Position numbers and translations under genes: made by a program. A stretch of DNA of 64,000 nt from Candidatus Pullilachnospira intestinigallinarum (GTDB taxonomy: Bacteria; Bacillota; Clostridia; Lachnospirales; Lachnospiraceae): NCBI GenBank assembly GCA_018711275.1, contig DVIN01000051.1, positions 1-64,000 on the forward strand, written 5' to 3'. Shown here in pieces: positions 1 through 9,987 of the stretch (positions are counted from its first letter, which is position 1; each line of letters begins with the position of its first letter). The notes beneath the pieces are model-generated. The model was given only the letters and a program-made list of their open reading frames with translations. It was not told where the DNA came from and made no database searches.

Positions 1-235
1 CGGTTCCGGCGGGGCTTATTAAAGTGCCTCTATTCTTGGCACTGCCATTCTAGAACTCTCAAAAAAACGGCAGATTGGTACTTCGGGAAGACATACTCAT
101 CTTTTTATTGCAATTCGCGGAAACTCAAGGGGATGTTCCGCCGACGGGTTCCCGTTACAGTGAAGCCGGAAAGGCCGCACCGTTACGTTTCCATGGCCGC
201 GACGGGGCTTTTGATCTTTCCACCAGACGTCTGTC

Positions 236-2278
236 TCAGGATTTTTCCTTGATCCAGCGGGTGTAGAAGGTGGTATTCATGTAAGTAAAAGCGTCTGTCG
301 CTTCCCAGTCCAGCCCCGCGTTTTTAAAGGCCGCCGGAGTCATAAATCCCATATAATCGAAATCTGTCTTTCCTTCCGGCATGGTCAGCCCTTCCACGGT
401 TCTGGGCGTACCATTTTTCTGATAATCCTCCATAATCGCCCGGGCGGCTGCCACCGCTTCCTTGGCGTCGTCCAGATAGGAACTGTTGATGTTTTTCAGA
501 TATCTGGTCAGCGCGCCGTTTCTGGCCACCTCAAACTGCTGGTTCTGGTAAATCATACATTTCACGCTGGAGGGATATTCGGAACTGGCGCAGCGGTTCA
601 GCATCACCAGTGCCACTCCCGTCATACCGAGCATTTTCTGATTGCCTGCCTCCGCGTAGACGGCGGCGGCCAGAAGTTCATCATCGGACACCTGCGGGTC
701 GGTCAGTACCTGCCGTTCCAGCAGATAGTTTTTCCCGTTGACGGGATCCTTCATGGTCACATAACGGTCTTCCCTGCCTGTACATTTCCCATTTTCATCA
801 AAGGTATAAATGGAGTAGTTCAGACTGTACTGTCCATCCGCCACCATTCGTCCGTATTTGTCTATGTAATATCCGCCCACGCCGGTGGTTCCGATCCACT
901 GGCTGTAAGCTTTGCTTCCGTCGGAATTCAGATAATACCAGGTGCCGTTCAGTTTCAGCCATCCGGTCTTCATCCAGCCGGCATCATCAAAGTAATATTC
1001 CTTTCCGCCGATGGTCCTCCATCCGGATTTCGCATAGCTGCCATCCTTATACTGGTACCACCACAGACCGTTGGTGTTCATCCAGCCTTCCTGAAAAGTC
1101 TTTTTCTTTCCTTCTATCCAGGCGCCGCTGCCGTCCACATACCAGTCACCGATCCAGGTATCCGCCGCCATGGCTCCCGATGGCTGCAGATAATAATATG
1201 TACCGCCAATTTTCTGCCAGCCGGTGAGCATGTGACCGCTTCCATCCATGTAATACCAGCTTCCACCAATCTGCTGCCAGCCCGTAAGCATCTGGCCGCT
1301 TCCGTTCATGTAATACCATCTGCCGCCCAGGTATTGCCAGCCTGTAAGCATCCGGCCGCTTCCGTCCAGATAATACCACCTGCCGCCGATCTGCTGCCAG
1401 CCCGTGAGCATCCGGCCGCTTCCGTTCATATAATACCAGGCGCCGTTCACATACGCCCAGCCGGTGAGCATATGGCCGCTCCCATCCATGTAATACCAGG
1501 CGCCGTTCAGATACTGCCAGCCCGTAAGCATCTGACCGCTCCCGTTCATGTAATACCAGATACCGCCGATCTGCTGCCAGCCCGTGAGCATCCGGCCATT
1601 TTCATCCAGATAATACCAGCTTCCCCCGATCTGCTGCCAGCCCGTGAGCATCCGGCCGCTTTCATCCAGATAATACCAGATACTGCCAATCTGACGCCAA
1701 CCGGTCGCCATCCAGCCTTCCGCATCAAAATAGTACCAGCTTCCTTCCAGTTCTTTCCACGCAGACCGGGGATAACTTCCATCCTGATAACGATACCACC
1801 AGCGGTTTCCGGATCGTATCCAGCTCCCTTCCGGCTCCGTGCGCTCCTCCCCGGAAGCCGTCTTTTCTTCCGCCTGGCTTTCTTCCTGATCCCGAACCTC
1901 CGTCTCCGTCTCTTCTTCTGTCCGGGAAACACCGGCATCCGCATCCTGCCCCTCTGCCGTCACGTCTGCTGTGGGGGCGGGAGACTGCAGAGGCGGAACG
2001 GAAAAGGCATCCTGCTGTGCTTCTTCCGCGGGAACACCGGAATTGTTTTCCGGCTGCGCAGGACTTTCCTCCGTTTCCGAAGGGGATTCGGATTCCGTCT
2101 GCTCATCCTGTCCATTTTCCGGATTCTGTTTTTCCTCCGCAACAAGATCCGCGGCTGCCGCATCTTCCACAGCGGCCTGGGCTGCACAGGGAAGCAACAG
2201 CGACGCGGAAAGTGTAAACGCCAGAATCCTGGCCACTGTCCGTCTCTTCATATGTAATCTTCCTTTCCTGAATATCAC
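236..2278 (-). CDS. Secreted choline-binding-repeat (GW-type) protein with C-terminal SleB-like cell wall hydrolase domain
   Basis: 680 aa; signal peptide, acidic Glu/Pro-rich linker, about ten WYYLD.SGRMLTGWQQIGG repeats; C-terminal AAAVYAEAGNQ...GMTGVALVMLNR..SSEYPSSV typical of Hydrolase_2/SleB. Confidence 0.88.
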   Translation of the reverse strand: MIFRKGRLHMKRRTVARILAFTLSASLLLPCAAQAAVEDAAAADLVAEEKQNPENGQDEQTESESPSETEESPAQPENNSGVPAEEAQQDAFSVPPLQSPAPTADVTAEGQDADAGVSRTEEETETEVRDQEESQAEEKTASGEERTEPEGSWIRSGNRWWYRYQDGSYPRSAWKELEGSWYYFDAEGWMATGWRQIGSIWYYLDESGRMLTGWQQIGGSWYYLDENGRMLTGWQQIGGIWYYMNGSGQMLTGWQYLNGAWYYMDGSGHMLTGWAYVNGAWYYMNGSGRMLTGWQQIGGRWYYLDGSGRMLTGWQYLGGRWYYMNGSGQMLTGWQQIGGSWYYMDGSGHMLTGWQKIGGTYYYLQPSGAMAADTWIGDWYVDGSGAWIEGKKKTFQEGWMNTNGLWWYQYKDGSYAKSGWRTIGGKEYYFDDAGWMKTGWLKLNGTWYYLNSDGSKAYSQWIGTTGVGGYYIDKYGRMVADGQYSLNYSIYTFDENGKCTGREDRYVTMKDPVNGKNYLLERQVLTDPQVSDDELLAAAVYAEAGNQKMLGMTGVALVMLNRCASSEYPSSVKCMIYQNQQFEVARNGALTRYLKNINSSYLDDAKEAVAAARAIMEDYQKNGTPRTVEGLTMPEGKTDFDYMGFMTPAAFKNAGLDWEATDAFTYMNTTFYTRWIKEKS
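1190..1740 (-). repeat. 60-bp tandem coding repeats (20-aa choline-binding units) inside the 236..2278 CDS
   Basis: Repeating ...TAATACCA..CTGCCAGCCCGTGAGCATCCGGCCGCT... every 60 bp on + strand. Confidence 0.9.
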
Positions 2279-2367
2279 GTTTCTATTATAACTTTGTTAC
2301 AAATTTCTGTCAATTTCTTTGCGCATGGAAAATTTGTCCGTCGCAGCCGCCAGACTGCTCTGCTGTC

Positions 2368-2420
2368 ATCAAAAAAGAGCTGCCGGACCGGAACGAACCG
2401 GTACAGGCAGCCCTCTGTTT
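2368..2420 (-). terminator. Intrinsic terminator downstream of spoIVA
   Basis: Minus-strand GGCTGCCTGTACCGG-TTCGTT-CCGGTCCGGCAGCTCTTTTTT. Confidence 0.75.
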
Positions 2421-2454
2421 GTTTTATCACTCTACGGAAGTCTCCGGGATACTG

Positions 2455-3924
2455 TCAGATAATAATGCAGATCATTCCCCCCTTGCTGTCATTGACAATT
2501 TTCTGCATGGTATCCTGCAGTTTCACCTGGCTTTCCTCGCTGATCTGCGCAATTTTGGTGCGGATTCCATCCTCCACCAGCTGTTCAATGGATTTCCCGA
2601 AAATATTGGTTTTCCAGATTCCGCCCTCCTCTTTGGCATTTTCCCGGATAAAGGAAATCAGATCCTCCGCCTGCTCCTGGCTTCCCACAATGGGCGCGAT
2701 CTCCGTCTCGATGTTGGCCTTGATCATGTGAATGGAAGGGCTGGCAGATTTAATTTTCACACCGAACTTGCTGCCCTGCCGGATCACCACAGGATCTTCC
2801 AGGGTGATTTCACTCTTCTCCGGCACTACCACCCCATACCCGGTGCCCCGGACAGATTCCATGGCCCGCTGTACCTTTACATACTCGCCGCGCATCTGGG
2901 CCAGCTCCTTCAGGGTATGAATCAACTGATACTCTCCGGTGATGGGCACCCCGGTCAGTTCGCTCATCACCTGGTAATAATACTGCTGTCGGATGTCTAT
3001 CCGGGCCTTCACCACGCCGTTGGCCAGATTTACCTGCTCCAGCGAAACACCTTTGACATATTCACTGTCCACCTGCAGGTTTTCATTTTTCATATCCCGG
3101 ATGCAGGTCAGCTTTCCCATGATCGCCCGGATCTGCTGCAGCAGTTCCGCCTTCAGATAATGGGAAACGGGCAGCAGCTCCACCCATTTCGGTATGTAAA
3201 ATTCCACCTGGCTTACTGGAAATTCATACAGGATTTTTTCCAGAATCCGCAAAATATCCTCTTTTCTCAGCTGCTCACAGTTGACTGCCATAGCCGCCGC
3301 CTGGTACTTTTCCTGCAGCTTCGCCACCAGTTTTTCCGTTTCTTCCCGGTAAGGCCGCTGGGAGTTCACCAGAATCAGGAACGGTTTCCCCTGTTTTTTC
3401 AGTTCCTGAACCGTTCGGGCCTCGCTCTCCTCAAAATTCGCCCTGGGAATTTCGCCGAAGGAGCCGTCGGTGGTTACCACCAGCCCGATGGTGGAATGTT
3501 CCTGAATCACCTTCTGCGTACCGATCTCTGCCGCCTGGTGAAAAGGAATCTCCCGGTCAAACCAGGGGGTTTTCACCATCCGTTCTCTGTCATTTTCCAT
3601 GTTCCCCGCGGCGTCCGGCACCATAAATCCCACACAGTCGATGAGACGCAGCTTCACGGGGATATCCTCCCCCAGCGTCACATCCACCGCCTCCCTGGGA
3701 ATAAATTTTGGTTCCACCGTGGTGATGGTTTTTCCCGACCCGGACACGGGAAGCTGGTCCCGTACCTCAGCCTGCGTCTGCTCATCCATAGCCGGAAGCG
3801 CCAGAAGCTCCATAAATCGCCGGATAAATGTGGATTTGCCCGTGCGGACCGGTCCCACCACGCCCACCAGAAACTGTCCGTCGGTCCGGGCCTGTATATC
3901 CCTGTAAACAGCAAATGGTTCCAT
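2455..3924 (-). CDS. spoIVA: Stage IV sporulation protein A
   Basis: MEPFAVYRDIQARTDGQFLVGVVGPVRTGKSTFIRRFME, P-loop and characteristic SpoIVA sequence; ATG at 3924 preferred over upstream GTG. Confidence 0.93.
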   Translation of the reverse strand: MEPFAVYRDIQARTDGQFLVGVVGPVRTGKSTFIRRFMELLALPAMDEQTQAEVRDQLPVSGSGKTITTVEPKFIPREAVDVTLGEDIPVKLRLIDCVGFMVPDAAGNMENDRERMVKTPWFDREIPFHQAAEIGTQKVIQEHSTIGLVVTTDGSFGEIPRANFEESEARTVQELKKQGKPFLILVNSQRPYREETEKLVAKLQEKYQAAAMAVNCEQLRKEDILRILEKILYEFPVSQVEFYIPKWVELLPVSHYLKAELLQQIRAIMGKLTCIRDMKNENLQVDSEYVKGVSLEQVNLANGVVKARIDIRQQYYYQVMSELTGVPITGEYQLIHTLKELAQMRGEYVKVQRAMESVRGTGYGVVVPEKSEITLEDPVVIRQGSKFGVKIKSASPSIHMIKANIETEIAPIVGSQEQAEDLISFIRENAKEEGGIWKTNIFGKSIEQLVEDGIRTKIAQISEESQVKLQDTMQKIVNDSKGGMICIII

Positions 3925-4035
3925 AACCTGATATCTCCTCCTCACCTGTGCTGATACTATCTTATGCAGGGAAATCCAGGTACAGAACCATCTTCTGATC
4001 CGGGCGCGCCGGATATTCTCCGGTCTTTCCGATAT

Positions 4036-4524
4036 TTACTGTCCGTTCCTCTGATCCGGACAAATGCCGTACAGAGAATAGGGCGCCCGGCGCTCGCTGC
4101 TCTGAAAAGGAATCTGTGTCAGTCCTTTTTGGCCGCTGAGGGCGCACGAAATAAGTTTTTTGGTCAGATCCGGCACGTCTTCTCTCTCCAGGGCCTCCTC
4201 CGTATCCATCCAGACCACTTCACTGTTCTCATCACCATCGGAGTGGGCCCGCCCTTCCACATAGGAAGCGGAAAATGCCACATACCAGTCCTTTCTGTTA
4301 AACCGGATGGCAATCACATCCTCCGGCTCGGCCCGGACGCCCGTCTCTTCCCAGATCTCCCGGCGCACAGCGTCCTGCGGGGTCTCCCCCTGCTCCACAT
4401 AACCGCCGGGTACGATCAGACGGCCCTTTCCCGGGCCATAGGTGTGGCGGGCCAGAAGTACTTTTCCCTCCCGGATCACCACACCGGTCACGGACTGCTG
4501 CCAGTTGGTGTTTTCATGATTCAT
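4036..4524 (-). CDS. NUDIX hydrolase
   Basis: GGYVEQGETPQDAVRREIWEETGV Nudix box; ATG at 4524 overlaps the trmD 3' end. Confidence 0.85.
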   Translation of the reverse strand: MNHENTNWQQSVTGVVIREGKVLLARHTYGPGKGRLIVPGGYVEQGETPQDAVRREIWEETGVRAEPEDVIAIRFNRKDWYVAFSASYVEGRAHSDGDENSEVVWMDTEEALEREDVPDLTKKLISCALSGQKGLTQIPFQSSERRAPYSLYGICPDQRNGQ

Positions 4525-5329
4525 GGGGTTCGTCCTCCTTCCTGTCCGCATCCGCCGTTCTGCCGCAGACGGTTTTTCGGCCTTCTTCCTTCTCCTGTTC
4601 TTCCTGACGGATTTTTTCCAGATACTGCTGTTCCTTTTTGGTAAGCTTTGCATCTGCAAGGAGTTCCGGCCGTCTCTGCCAGGTGCGGAGAATGGACTGC
4701 TGCCTTCTCCAGATCTCCACGTTGGCATGGTGCCCGGACAGAAGAATCGGAGGCACTTCTTTCCCTCTCCAGACAGAAGGGCGGCTGTACTGGGGATATT
4801 CCAGCAGATTGTCCTGGAAGGACTCAAACTGGGCGGATTCCTCATTGCTGAGTACCCCCGGAACAAACCGGGAAATGGCATCGATCATCACCATGGCGGG
4901 CAGTTCTCCGCCGGTGAGCACATAATCTCCGATGGAAACGTAGTCCGTCACCACTTCCTCCAGCACCCGTTCGTCAATTCCCTCATAATGGCCGCACAGA
5001 AATACCAGGTCTTCCTCTTTCGCGAAATCCTCCACCATGGTCTGGCTGAAGGTCTGCCCCTGGGGGGTCAGATAAATCACCCTGGGTTTCCTTCCGATCG
5101 TATCTTCCACGGCCCGACAGGCCTGATACACCGGTTCTGCCTGCATCACCATCCCGGCGCCGCCTCCATAGGGATAATCGTCCACCTTTCCATAACGGTT
5201 TCCGGCGTAATCCCGAATATTGACCGCAGAAAGCGTAATGATGCCGGCCTCAATGGCCCGGCCGATAATGCTGGTATGAAGTCCCTGCTCGATCATTTCC
5301 GGAAACAGGGTGAGTACATGATAATGCAT
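4514..5329 (-). CDS. trmD: tRNA (guanine-N1)-methyltransferase
   Basis: MHYHVLTLFPEMIEQGLHTSIIGRAIEAG..., FLCGHYEGIDERV; ATG with AGGAGG upstream. Confidence 0.95.
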   Translation of the reverse strand: MHYHVLTLFPEMIEQGLHTSIIGRAIEAGIITLSAVNIRDYAGNRYGKVDDYPYGGGAGMVMQAEPVYQACRAVEDTIGRKPRVIYLTPQGQTFSQTMVEDFAKEEDLVFLCGHYEGIDERVLEEVVTDYVSIGDYVLTGGELPAMVMIDAISRFVPGVLSNEESAQFESFQDNLLEYPQYSRPSVWRGKEVPPILLSGHHANVEIWRRQQSILRTWQRRPELLADAKLTKKEQQYLEKIRQEEQEKEEGRKTVCGRTADADRKEDEPHES

Positions 5330-5330
5330 C

Positions 5331-5432
5331 GCAATCCTCCTAACGGATACCTTTATGGCCATCCGGCCATCTCTAATGAAATCCTAATGGATACCTCTAT
5401 GGCCATCCGGCCGTTTTTTAATGAAATCCTAA
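5331..5432 (+). repeat. Copy A of mini-repeat family (two tandem units, 44-bp offset), rimM-trmD intergenic
   Basis: GGATACCTTTATGGCCATCCGGCC and GGATACCTCTATGGCCATCCGGCC starting at 5345 and 5389. Confidence 0.75.
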
Positions 5433-5935
5433 ATCAGTCCGTCCATCAGATGGACTCGCATCCGGTTATTCTCCACGTCCACCTGCAGGATGCACTGATG
5501 AATGGCGGGAAGCAGCACCTCCCCATGCTCCTGTGTTTCCACACAGTACACATCATTGGCGCCGGTCTCCATCACATCCGTCAGCGTCCCGAAACGGGAG
5601 CCGTCCTCCAGATACACCTCCATACCGATGAGATCCGCCAGGTAATACTCGTCTTCCCCCAGCTCCACCGCCTGTTCTCTGGTAACGTAGAGACTCTTCC
5701 CTTTATATTTCTCAATATCATTAATATTGTCAATTCCCTTAAACTTCAGAATCACAAACTGTTTGAAATATTTGACTCCCTGAATGGCCAGTATCCGCTG
5801 CTCCCTTCCGGTATCCAGAATCACTTCTTCCAGATCCTCAAACCGGGCGGGATCGTCCGTGGTGGGAAATACTTTCACCTCGCCCCGGATCCCGTGAGTG
5901 CTGGATATAATGCCAACCTGTAAAATATCTTCCAT
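5429..5935 (-). CDS. rimM: 16S rRNA processing protein RimM
   Basis: MEDILQVGIISSTHGIRGEVKVFPTTDDPARF; operon position khpA-rimM-trmD. Confidence 0.92.
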   Translation of the reverse strand: MEDILQVGIISSTHGIRGEVKVFPTTDDPARFEDLEEVILDTGREQRILAIQGVKYFKQFVILKFKGIDNINDIEKYKGKSLYVTREQAVELGEDEYYLADLIGMEVYLEDGSRFGTLTDVMETGANDVYCVETQEHGEVLLPAIHQCILQVDVENNRMRVHLMDGLI

Positions 5936-5947
5936 GATCTCCTCACT

Positions 5948-5994
5948 TTCCGGCCGTATGGCCATAAAGGTATCCCCCTGCGGGGTCCCTGCTT
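5948..5994 (-). repeat. Copy B of mini-repeat family, just upstream of the rimM start
   Basis: + strand TTTCCGGCCGTATGGCCATAAAGGTATCCCCCTGCGGGG. Confidence 0.75.
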
Positions 5995-6202
5995 CCCCTT
6001 CCCGGCGCGGAACGGTTATTCCGCCCGACAAAACATCGGCGGACCGTTTCCCGGCCCCGGGACTGCAACGTAAAAGCAGAATGTTTTGCCTTACGGCTTC
6101 CCGGTCACAAGTACCAAAGGCTATGTGTTCCTTCACCGGAAACCGTTGTCTCTCAAAAGAAAGAAAAAGGACATAGCCCTTGGCTACATCCTCATTTTTC
6201 AG

Positions 6203-6436
6203 CTATTGCAGAATTTCCACAACGACCTTCTTGTCGCATTTGGAGGAAGCCGCTTTCACAACGGTGCGAATGGCCTTTGCGATACGTCCCTGACGGCCAA
6301 TCACCTTTCCCATGTCGGAGGGGGCCACTTTCAGTTCTACCAAAATCGCATTGCTCTCTTCTGCCTGTGTAACCACTACTTCTTCCGGATGGTCTACGAG
6401 GGATTTTGCAATTACTTCCACTAATTCTTTCATCAC
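6203..6436 (-). CDS. khpA: KH-domain RNA-binding protein
   Basis: 77 aa, MMKELVEVIAKSLVDHPEEV...GKVIGRQGRIAKAIRTVVKAA. Confidence 0.9.
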   Translation of the reverse strand: MMKELVEVIAKSLVDHPEEVVVTQAEESNAILVELKVAPSDMGKVIGRQGRIAKAIRTVVKAASSKCDKKVVVEILQ

Positions 6437-6482
6437 GCACCTCCACGTGTCTGTCGGTCATTCCTCCCAGAAGCTTCCGGCT

Positions 6483-6755
6483 TTATTTTTCAATACCGGC
6501 CAGTTTGAAGATCTTGCTCACTACGTCTGTGGGCTGTGCGCCGCATGCCAGCCACTTCTTCGCAGCCTCTTCATCTACAGTGTAAGCGCTGGGCTCACAG
6601 TTGGGATCGTAAGTACCGATCTCCTCGATGAATCTTCCGTCTCTGGGAGATCTGGAATCTGCAACGATGATTCTATAAACAGGAGCTTTTTTACGGCCCA
6701 TTCTTCTCAGTCTGATTTTTACTGCCATGATACATTCACCTCCTTGGAATTTCAT
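6483..6755 (-). CDS. rpsP: 30S ribosomal protein S16
   Basis: [42 protein letters not shown]. Confidence 0.96.
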   Translation of the reverse strand: MKFQGGECIMAVKIRLRRMGRKKAPVYRIIVADSRSPRDGRFIEEIGTYDPNCEPSAYTVDEEAAKKWLACGAQPTDVVSKIFKLAGIEK

Positions 6756-6765
6756 AAAATATCTA

Positions 6766-8118
6766 TTAGAAGGGAAGTTTGAAACCTCCCATTCTACCGC
6801 CTTTTTTGCCTTTGCCCATCAGTCCGGGCATCTGCTTCATCATCTTTCTGGTCTGTTCAAACTGTTTGACCATGCGGTTCACCTCGGCGATATCCACACC
6901 GGCGCCCTGGGCAATCCGCTTCTTTCTGGAAGGATTCAGAAGTTCCGGGTTGGAACGCTCTTTCGGGGTCATGGAAAGAATGATGGCTTCTTTTCTTGCC
7001 AGATCCTTTTCATCGATCATCCCCTCGATATCCTTCATCTTGCCGCCAAGACCCGGCAGCATGTTGAGAACACTGGAAATGCCTCCCATGTTCTTCATCT
7101 GGTTCATACTCTCCAGATAATCGTCAAAGCCGAAGGTGGCCTTCTTGAGCTTCTGCTCCATCTCCCGGGCTTTGGTCTCATCGATGTTCTGCTGCGCCTT
7201 CTCAATCAGGCTCATCACATCGCCCATACCCAGTATTCTGGAGGCCATCCGGTCCGGGTAGAACTGCTCCAGATCGGAGAGCTTCTCTCCCATACCCACA
7301 TAAAGAATCGGCTTTCCGCTGATGGCTTTGATGGACAGAGCCGCACCGCCTCTGGTGTCGCCGTCCAGCTTGGTAAGAATCACGCCGTCAATGCCCACCT
7401 TCTCATTGAAGGTCTCGGACACATTCACCGCGTCCTGTCCGGTCATGGCGTCCACCACCAGGATCGTCTGATCCACCCGGACGTTCTCCTTGATCTCCTG
7501 CAGTTCCCGCATCATATCTTCATCCACATGAAGACGTCCGGCGGTATCCAGGATCACCACGTTAAAGCCATTATTTTTCGCATGTTCGATGGCTGCTTTG
7601 GCGATGTTCACCGGGCTGTTTTTGTCACCCATGGAGAACACTTCCACGCCCTGCTTTTCTCCGTTGATCTGCAGCTGTGTAATGGCTGCGGGACGGTAGA
7701 TATCACAGGCAACCAGCAGGGGCTTCCTGCCCTGGGACTTCAGCTTACCGGCAAGCTTTGCCGTCGTGGTGGTTTTTCCTGCTCCCTGAAGACCGACCAT
7801 CATGATGACGGTGACTTCATTGCCGGGGCGAAGGGCGATCTGAGTGGTCTCGCTTCCCATCAGAGCCACCAGTTCGTCGTTGACGATCTTGATCACCATC
7901 TGTCCGGGATTCAGTCCGTTCATCACATCCTGCCCGATGGCCCGCTCCTGCACCGACTTGGTAAACTGTTTTACCACCTTAAAGCTTACATCCGCCTCCA
8001 GAAGCGCCATCTTCACTTCCTTCAGCGCGGTTTTCACATCCGCCTCTGTCAGGCGGCCCTTGCTTCTCAGGTTTTTAAATACATTCTGAAGTTTCTCGGT
8101 CAGACTTTCAAATGCCAT
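6766..8118 (-). CDS. ffh: Signal recognition particle protein
   Basis: [46 protein letters not shown]-terminal Met-rich M domain. Confidence 0.96.
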   Translation of the reverse strand: MAFESLTEKLQNVFKNLRSKGRLTEADVKTALKEVKMALLEADVSFKVVKQFTKSVQERAIGQDVMNGLNPGQMVIKIVNDELVALMGSETTQIALRPGNEVTVIMMVGLQGAGKTTTTAKLAGKLKSQGRKPLLVACDIYRPAAITQLQINGEKQGVEVFSMGDKNSPVNIAKAAIEHAKNNGFNVVILDTAGRLHVDEDMMRELQEIKENVRVDQTILVVDAMTGQDAVNVSETFNEKVGIDGVILTKLDGDTRGGAALSIKAISGKPILYVGMGEKLSDLEQFYPDRMASRILGMGDVMSLIEKAQQNIDETKAREMEQKLKKATFGFDDYLESMNQMKNMGGISSVLNMLPGLGGKMKDIEGMIDEKDLARKEAIILSMTPKERSNPELLNPSRKKRIAQGAGVDIAEVNRMVKQFEQTRKMMKQMPGLMGKGKKGGRMGGFKLPF

Positions 8119-8121
8119 GCA

Positions 8122-8472
8122 CTATAACTCCTCTAATATCTGATGGGAAATCGTCTCAACCGCAGCCATAACGGCGGCGATGTCCTTCCCTTCATAATTC
8201 TGTGTCAGCTGATGAATCTCGCCCACCTTCTCCCGGATGGAAACGAACCGTTCCACCAGATGAAGTTTTTCCTCGTAATCATTCAGCGTCTTCGTGCTGC
8301 GCTTCACCAGGTCGTGAATCCCCTGACGGCTGATGCCCTGATCCTGGGCGATCTCACTGAGGGAATAATCGTTGAGAACCACATCCTCATATACCCGGCG
8401 CTGGTGCTCCGTCAGAAGCTCCCCGTAAAAATCGTACAGCAGTGCCTGTCTCGCAAGTTTATCCATGTGCAT
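8122..8472 (-). CDS. ylxM: YlxM/p13-like SRP-associated helix-turn-helix protein
   Basis: MDKLARQALLYDFYGELLTEHQRRVYEDVVLNDYSLSEIAQDQGISRQGIHDLVKR; start ATG at 8472 or 8466. Confidence 0.9.
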   Translation of the reverse strand: MHMDKLARQALLYDFYGELLTEHQRRVYEDVVLNDYSLSEIAQDQGISRQGIHDLVKRSTKTLNDYEEKLHLVERFVSIREKVGEIHQLTQNYEGKDIAAVMAAVETISHQILEEL

Positions 8473-8482
8473 CACCTTGGAC

Positions 8483-8511
8483 ATGATACAACAGATTTTT
8501 TGGGGTGTCAA
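8483..8511 (-). promoter_or_regulatory. SigA-type promoter of the ylxM-ffh operon
   Basis: Minus strand TTGACA-N17-TATCAT. Confidence 0.7.
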
Positions 8512-8796
8512 GTGTTTTTTCTTGACAAGATAAAAATTTATTTTTTGATTTTGCGTTTTGCTTTTCGGCGGGCTTTTGAGGTGGACGTAACTTTGTCTTC
8601 AGTAATAGGGGATTTTGTTACTTTCTGATGTTCCTTCCTTTCCTGCCGCTGCAGATGAACTTTTGTCGATATTATGATATTATATGGATTGATTTTTGTA
8701 TTTTTATGGTAATGCTTCTTTATGATATGTTCGGGATGAACGGTTTACTTTCTGTTTTTTCTTTGTGGAAGCGTTCTATGGTGCTTAAAGCTGACG

Positions 8797-9010
8797 GAAC
8801 GGTTACCTCTTGTCTTTTCTCCCCTGGAACCGTTCCCCAGCACCTGGCCGAACGGTTACCTCCTGCAGTTTCCCTGCTAAAACCGTTCCCCGGCACATGA
8901 TCGAACGGTTACCTCCTGCAGTTTCTCTTCCAGAACCGTATCCTGATACCTGGCGGAATGGTTATTCTCCTAGATTTCTCATTTCTCTTACGAAACCATT
9001 TCTCAACCGT
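8797..9010. repeat. Array 1: four tandem 53-bp stem-loop units, 3' of larE
   Basis: GAACGGTT at 8797, 8850, 8903 and GAATGGTT at 8956; AACCGTTC partner arm in units 1-2, diverged in units 3-4. Confidence 0.85.
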
Positions 9011-9899
9011 GGTCTGCAGCGCTGCATTCCTCACTGCCATCCATTTTCAAAAATTCCGGCGTATACTCCTCCGCCTTCCCATCATCGGCCTCCGGGATGT
9101 CCATGCTTCCGGACCGGAATCCTTCCAGATCCAGGGTCACATAAGGAAAGCCCAGCGATTTCAGAATTCGGACAATAAAATCCTTCAGCTGCACTGCCAG
9201 AGCAAGTTTTTCCGGTTCCACCTCGATTCTGGCCACCGGCGCATGGTAGCGGACCCGTACCACGGGAAATCCCAGTTGGCGCACTGCCTCTTCCGCCGCC
9301 TCAATCCGCCGCAGAAACTGAAGATCCAGCCGGGCGCCGTAGGGAAGCCGGGTGGCCATGCAGGGAGCCGACGGGCGGCTGGCCACCTGAATCCCGGCTT
9401 CCCGGGCCAGCTGGCGCACCTCCGCTTTGGTGATCTGACACTGGGCCAGCGGGCTGTAAACGCCCAGCTCCCGCACCGCCTGCAGGCCGGGCCGGTATAC
9501 CGACAGATCGTCCTGGTTGGTTCCCTCCAGAAATGTGGAAATCCCCCGCTCCTTTCCAAACCGGATCAGCTGTTCAAAAAGTCCTTTCTTGCACAGATAG
9601 CACCGGTTTCTGGGATTGTCTGCGATCTCGGCAAATTCCAGTTCATTGACGGTAATTACTTTGTGAAGAATTCCCGCGTCCCGGGCCGACTGCCGGGCTG
9701 CCTCCAGATCCGCCGCCGGGTGCAGCACTGTGTCAAAGGTCACCCCGTACACTTTCGTTTGATTTTTGGCGGCATATTTTCCCGCCCACCAGGCCAGAAG
9801 GGCGCTGTCCACACCGCCGGACAATGCCAGGCAGACATCCTGCTTTGTATACTCGTCCATCAGGGCGGCCAGCTGCTGTTTTTTTTCTTCCAGTGTCAT
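9003..9899 (-). CDS. larE: ATP-dependent sacrificial sulfur transferase LarE
   Basis: MTLEEKKQQLAALMDEYTKQDVCLALSGGVDSALLAWW PP-loop; CYLCKKGLF; adjacent to larC and larB. Confidence 0.9.
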   Translation of the reverse strand: MTLEEKKQQLAALMDEYTKQDVCLALSGGVDSALLAWWAGKYAAKNQTKVYGVTFDTVLHPAADLEAARQSARDAGILHKVITVNELEFAEIADNPRNRCYLCKKGLFEQLIRFGKERGISTFLEGTNQDDLSVYRPGLQAVRELGVYSPLAQCQITKAEVRQLAREAGIQVASRPSAPCMATRLPYGARLDLQFLRRIEAAEEAVRQLGFPVVRVRYHAPVARIEVEPEKLALAVQLKDFIVRILKSLGFPYVTLDLEGFRSGSMDIPEADDGKAEEYTPEFLKMDGSEECSAADHG

Positions 9900-9904
9900 A
9901 TTTC

Positions 9905-9985
9905 CTCTCTTTCCGGCCGCATGGCCATAAAGGTATCCCCGCAGGGGGTTCCTCTCTTTCCGGCCGCATGGCCATAAAGGTATCT
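9905..9985 (-). repeat. Copy C of mini-repeat family (about 1.6 tandem units, 47-bp period), larC-larE intergenic
   Basis: TTCCGGCCGCATGGCCATAAAGGTATC at 9911 and 9958 on + strand. Confidence 0.8.
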
Positions 9986-9987
9986 GC

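Noticed and set aside
1232-2257. Long + strand ORF (341 aa) opposite the choline-binding protein
   Set aside because: Antisense shadow of 60-bp coding repeats; low-complexity IPPAADLLPAREHPAASVHI pattern with no domain resemblance.
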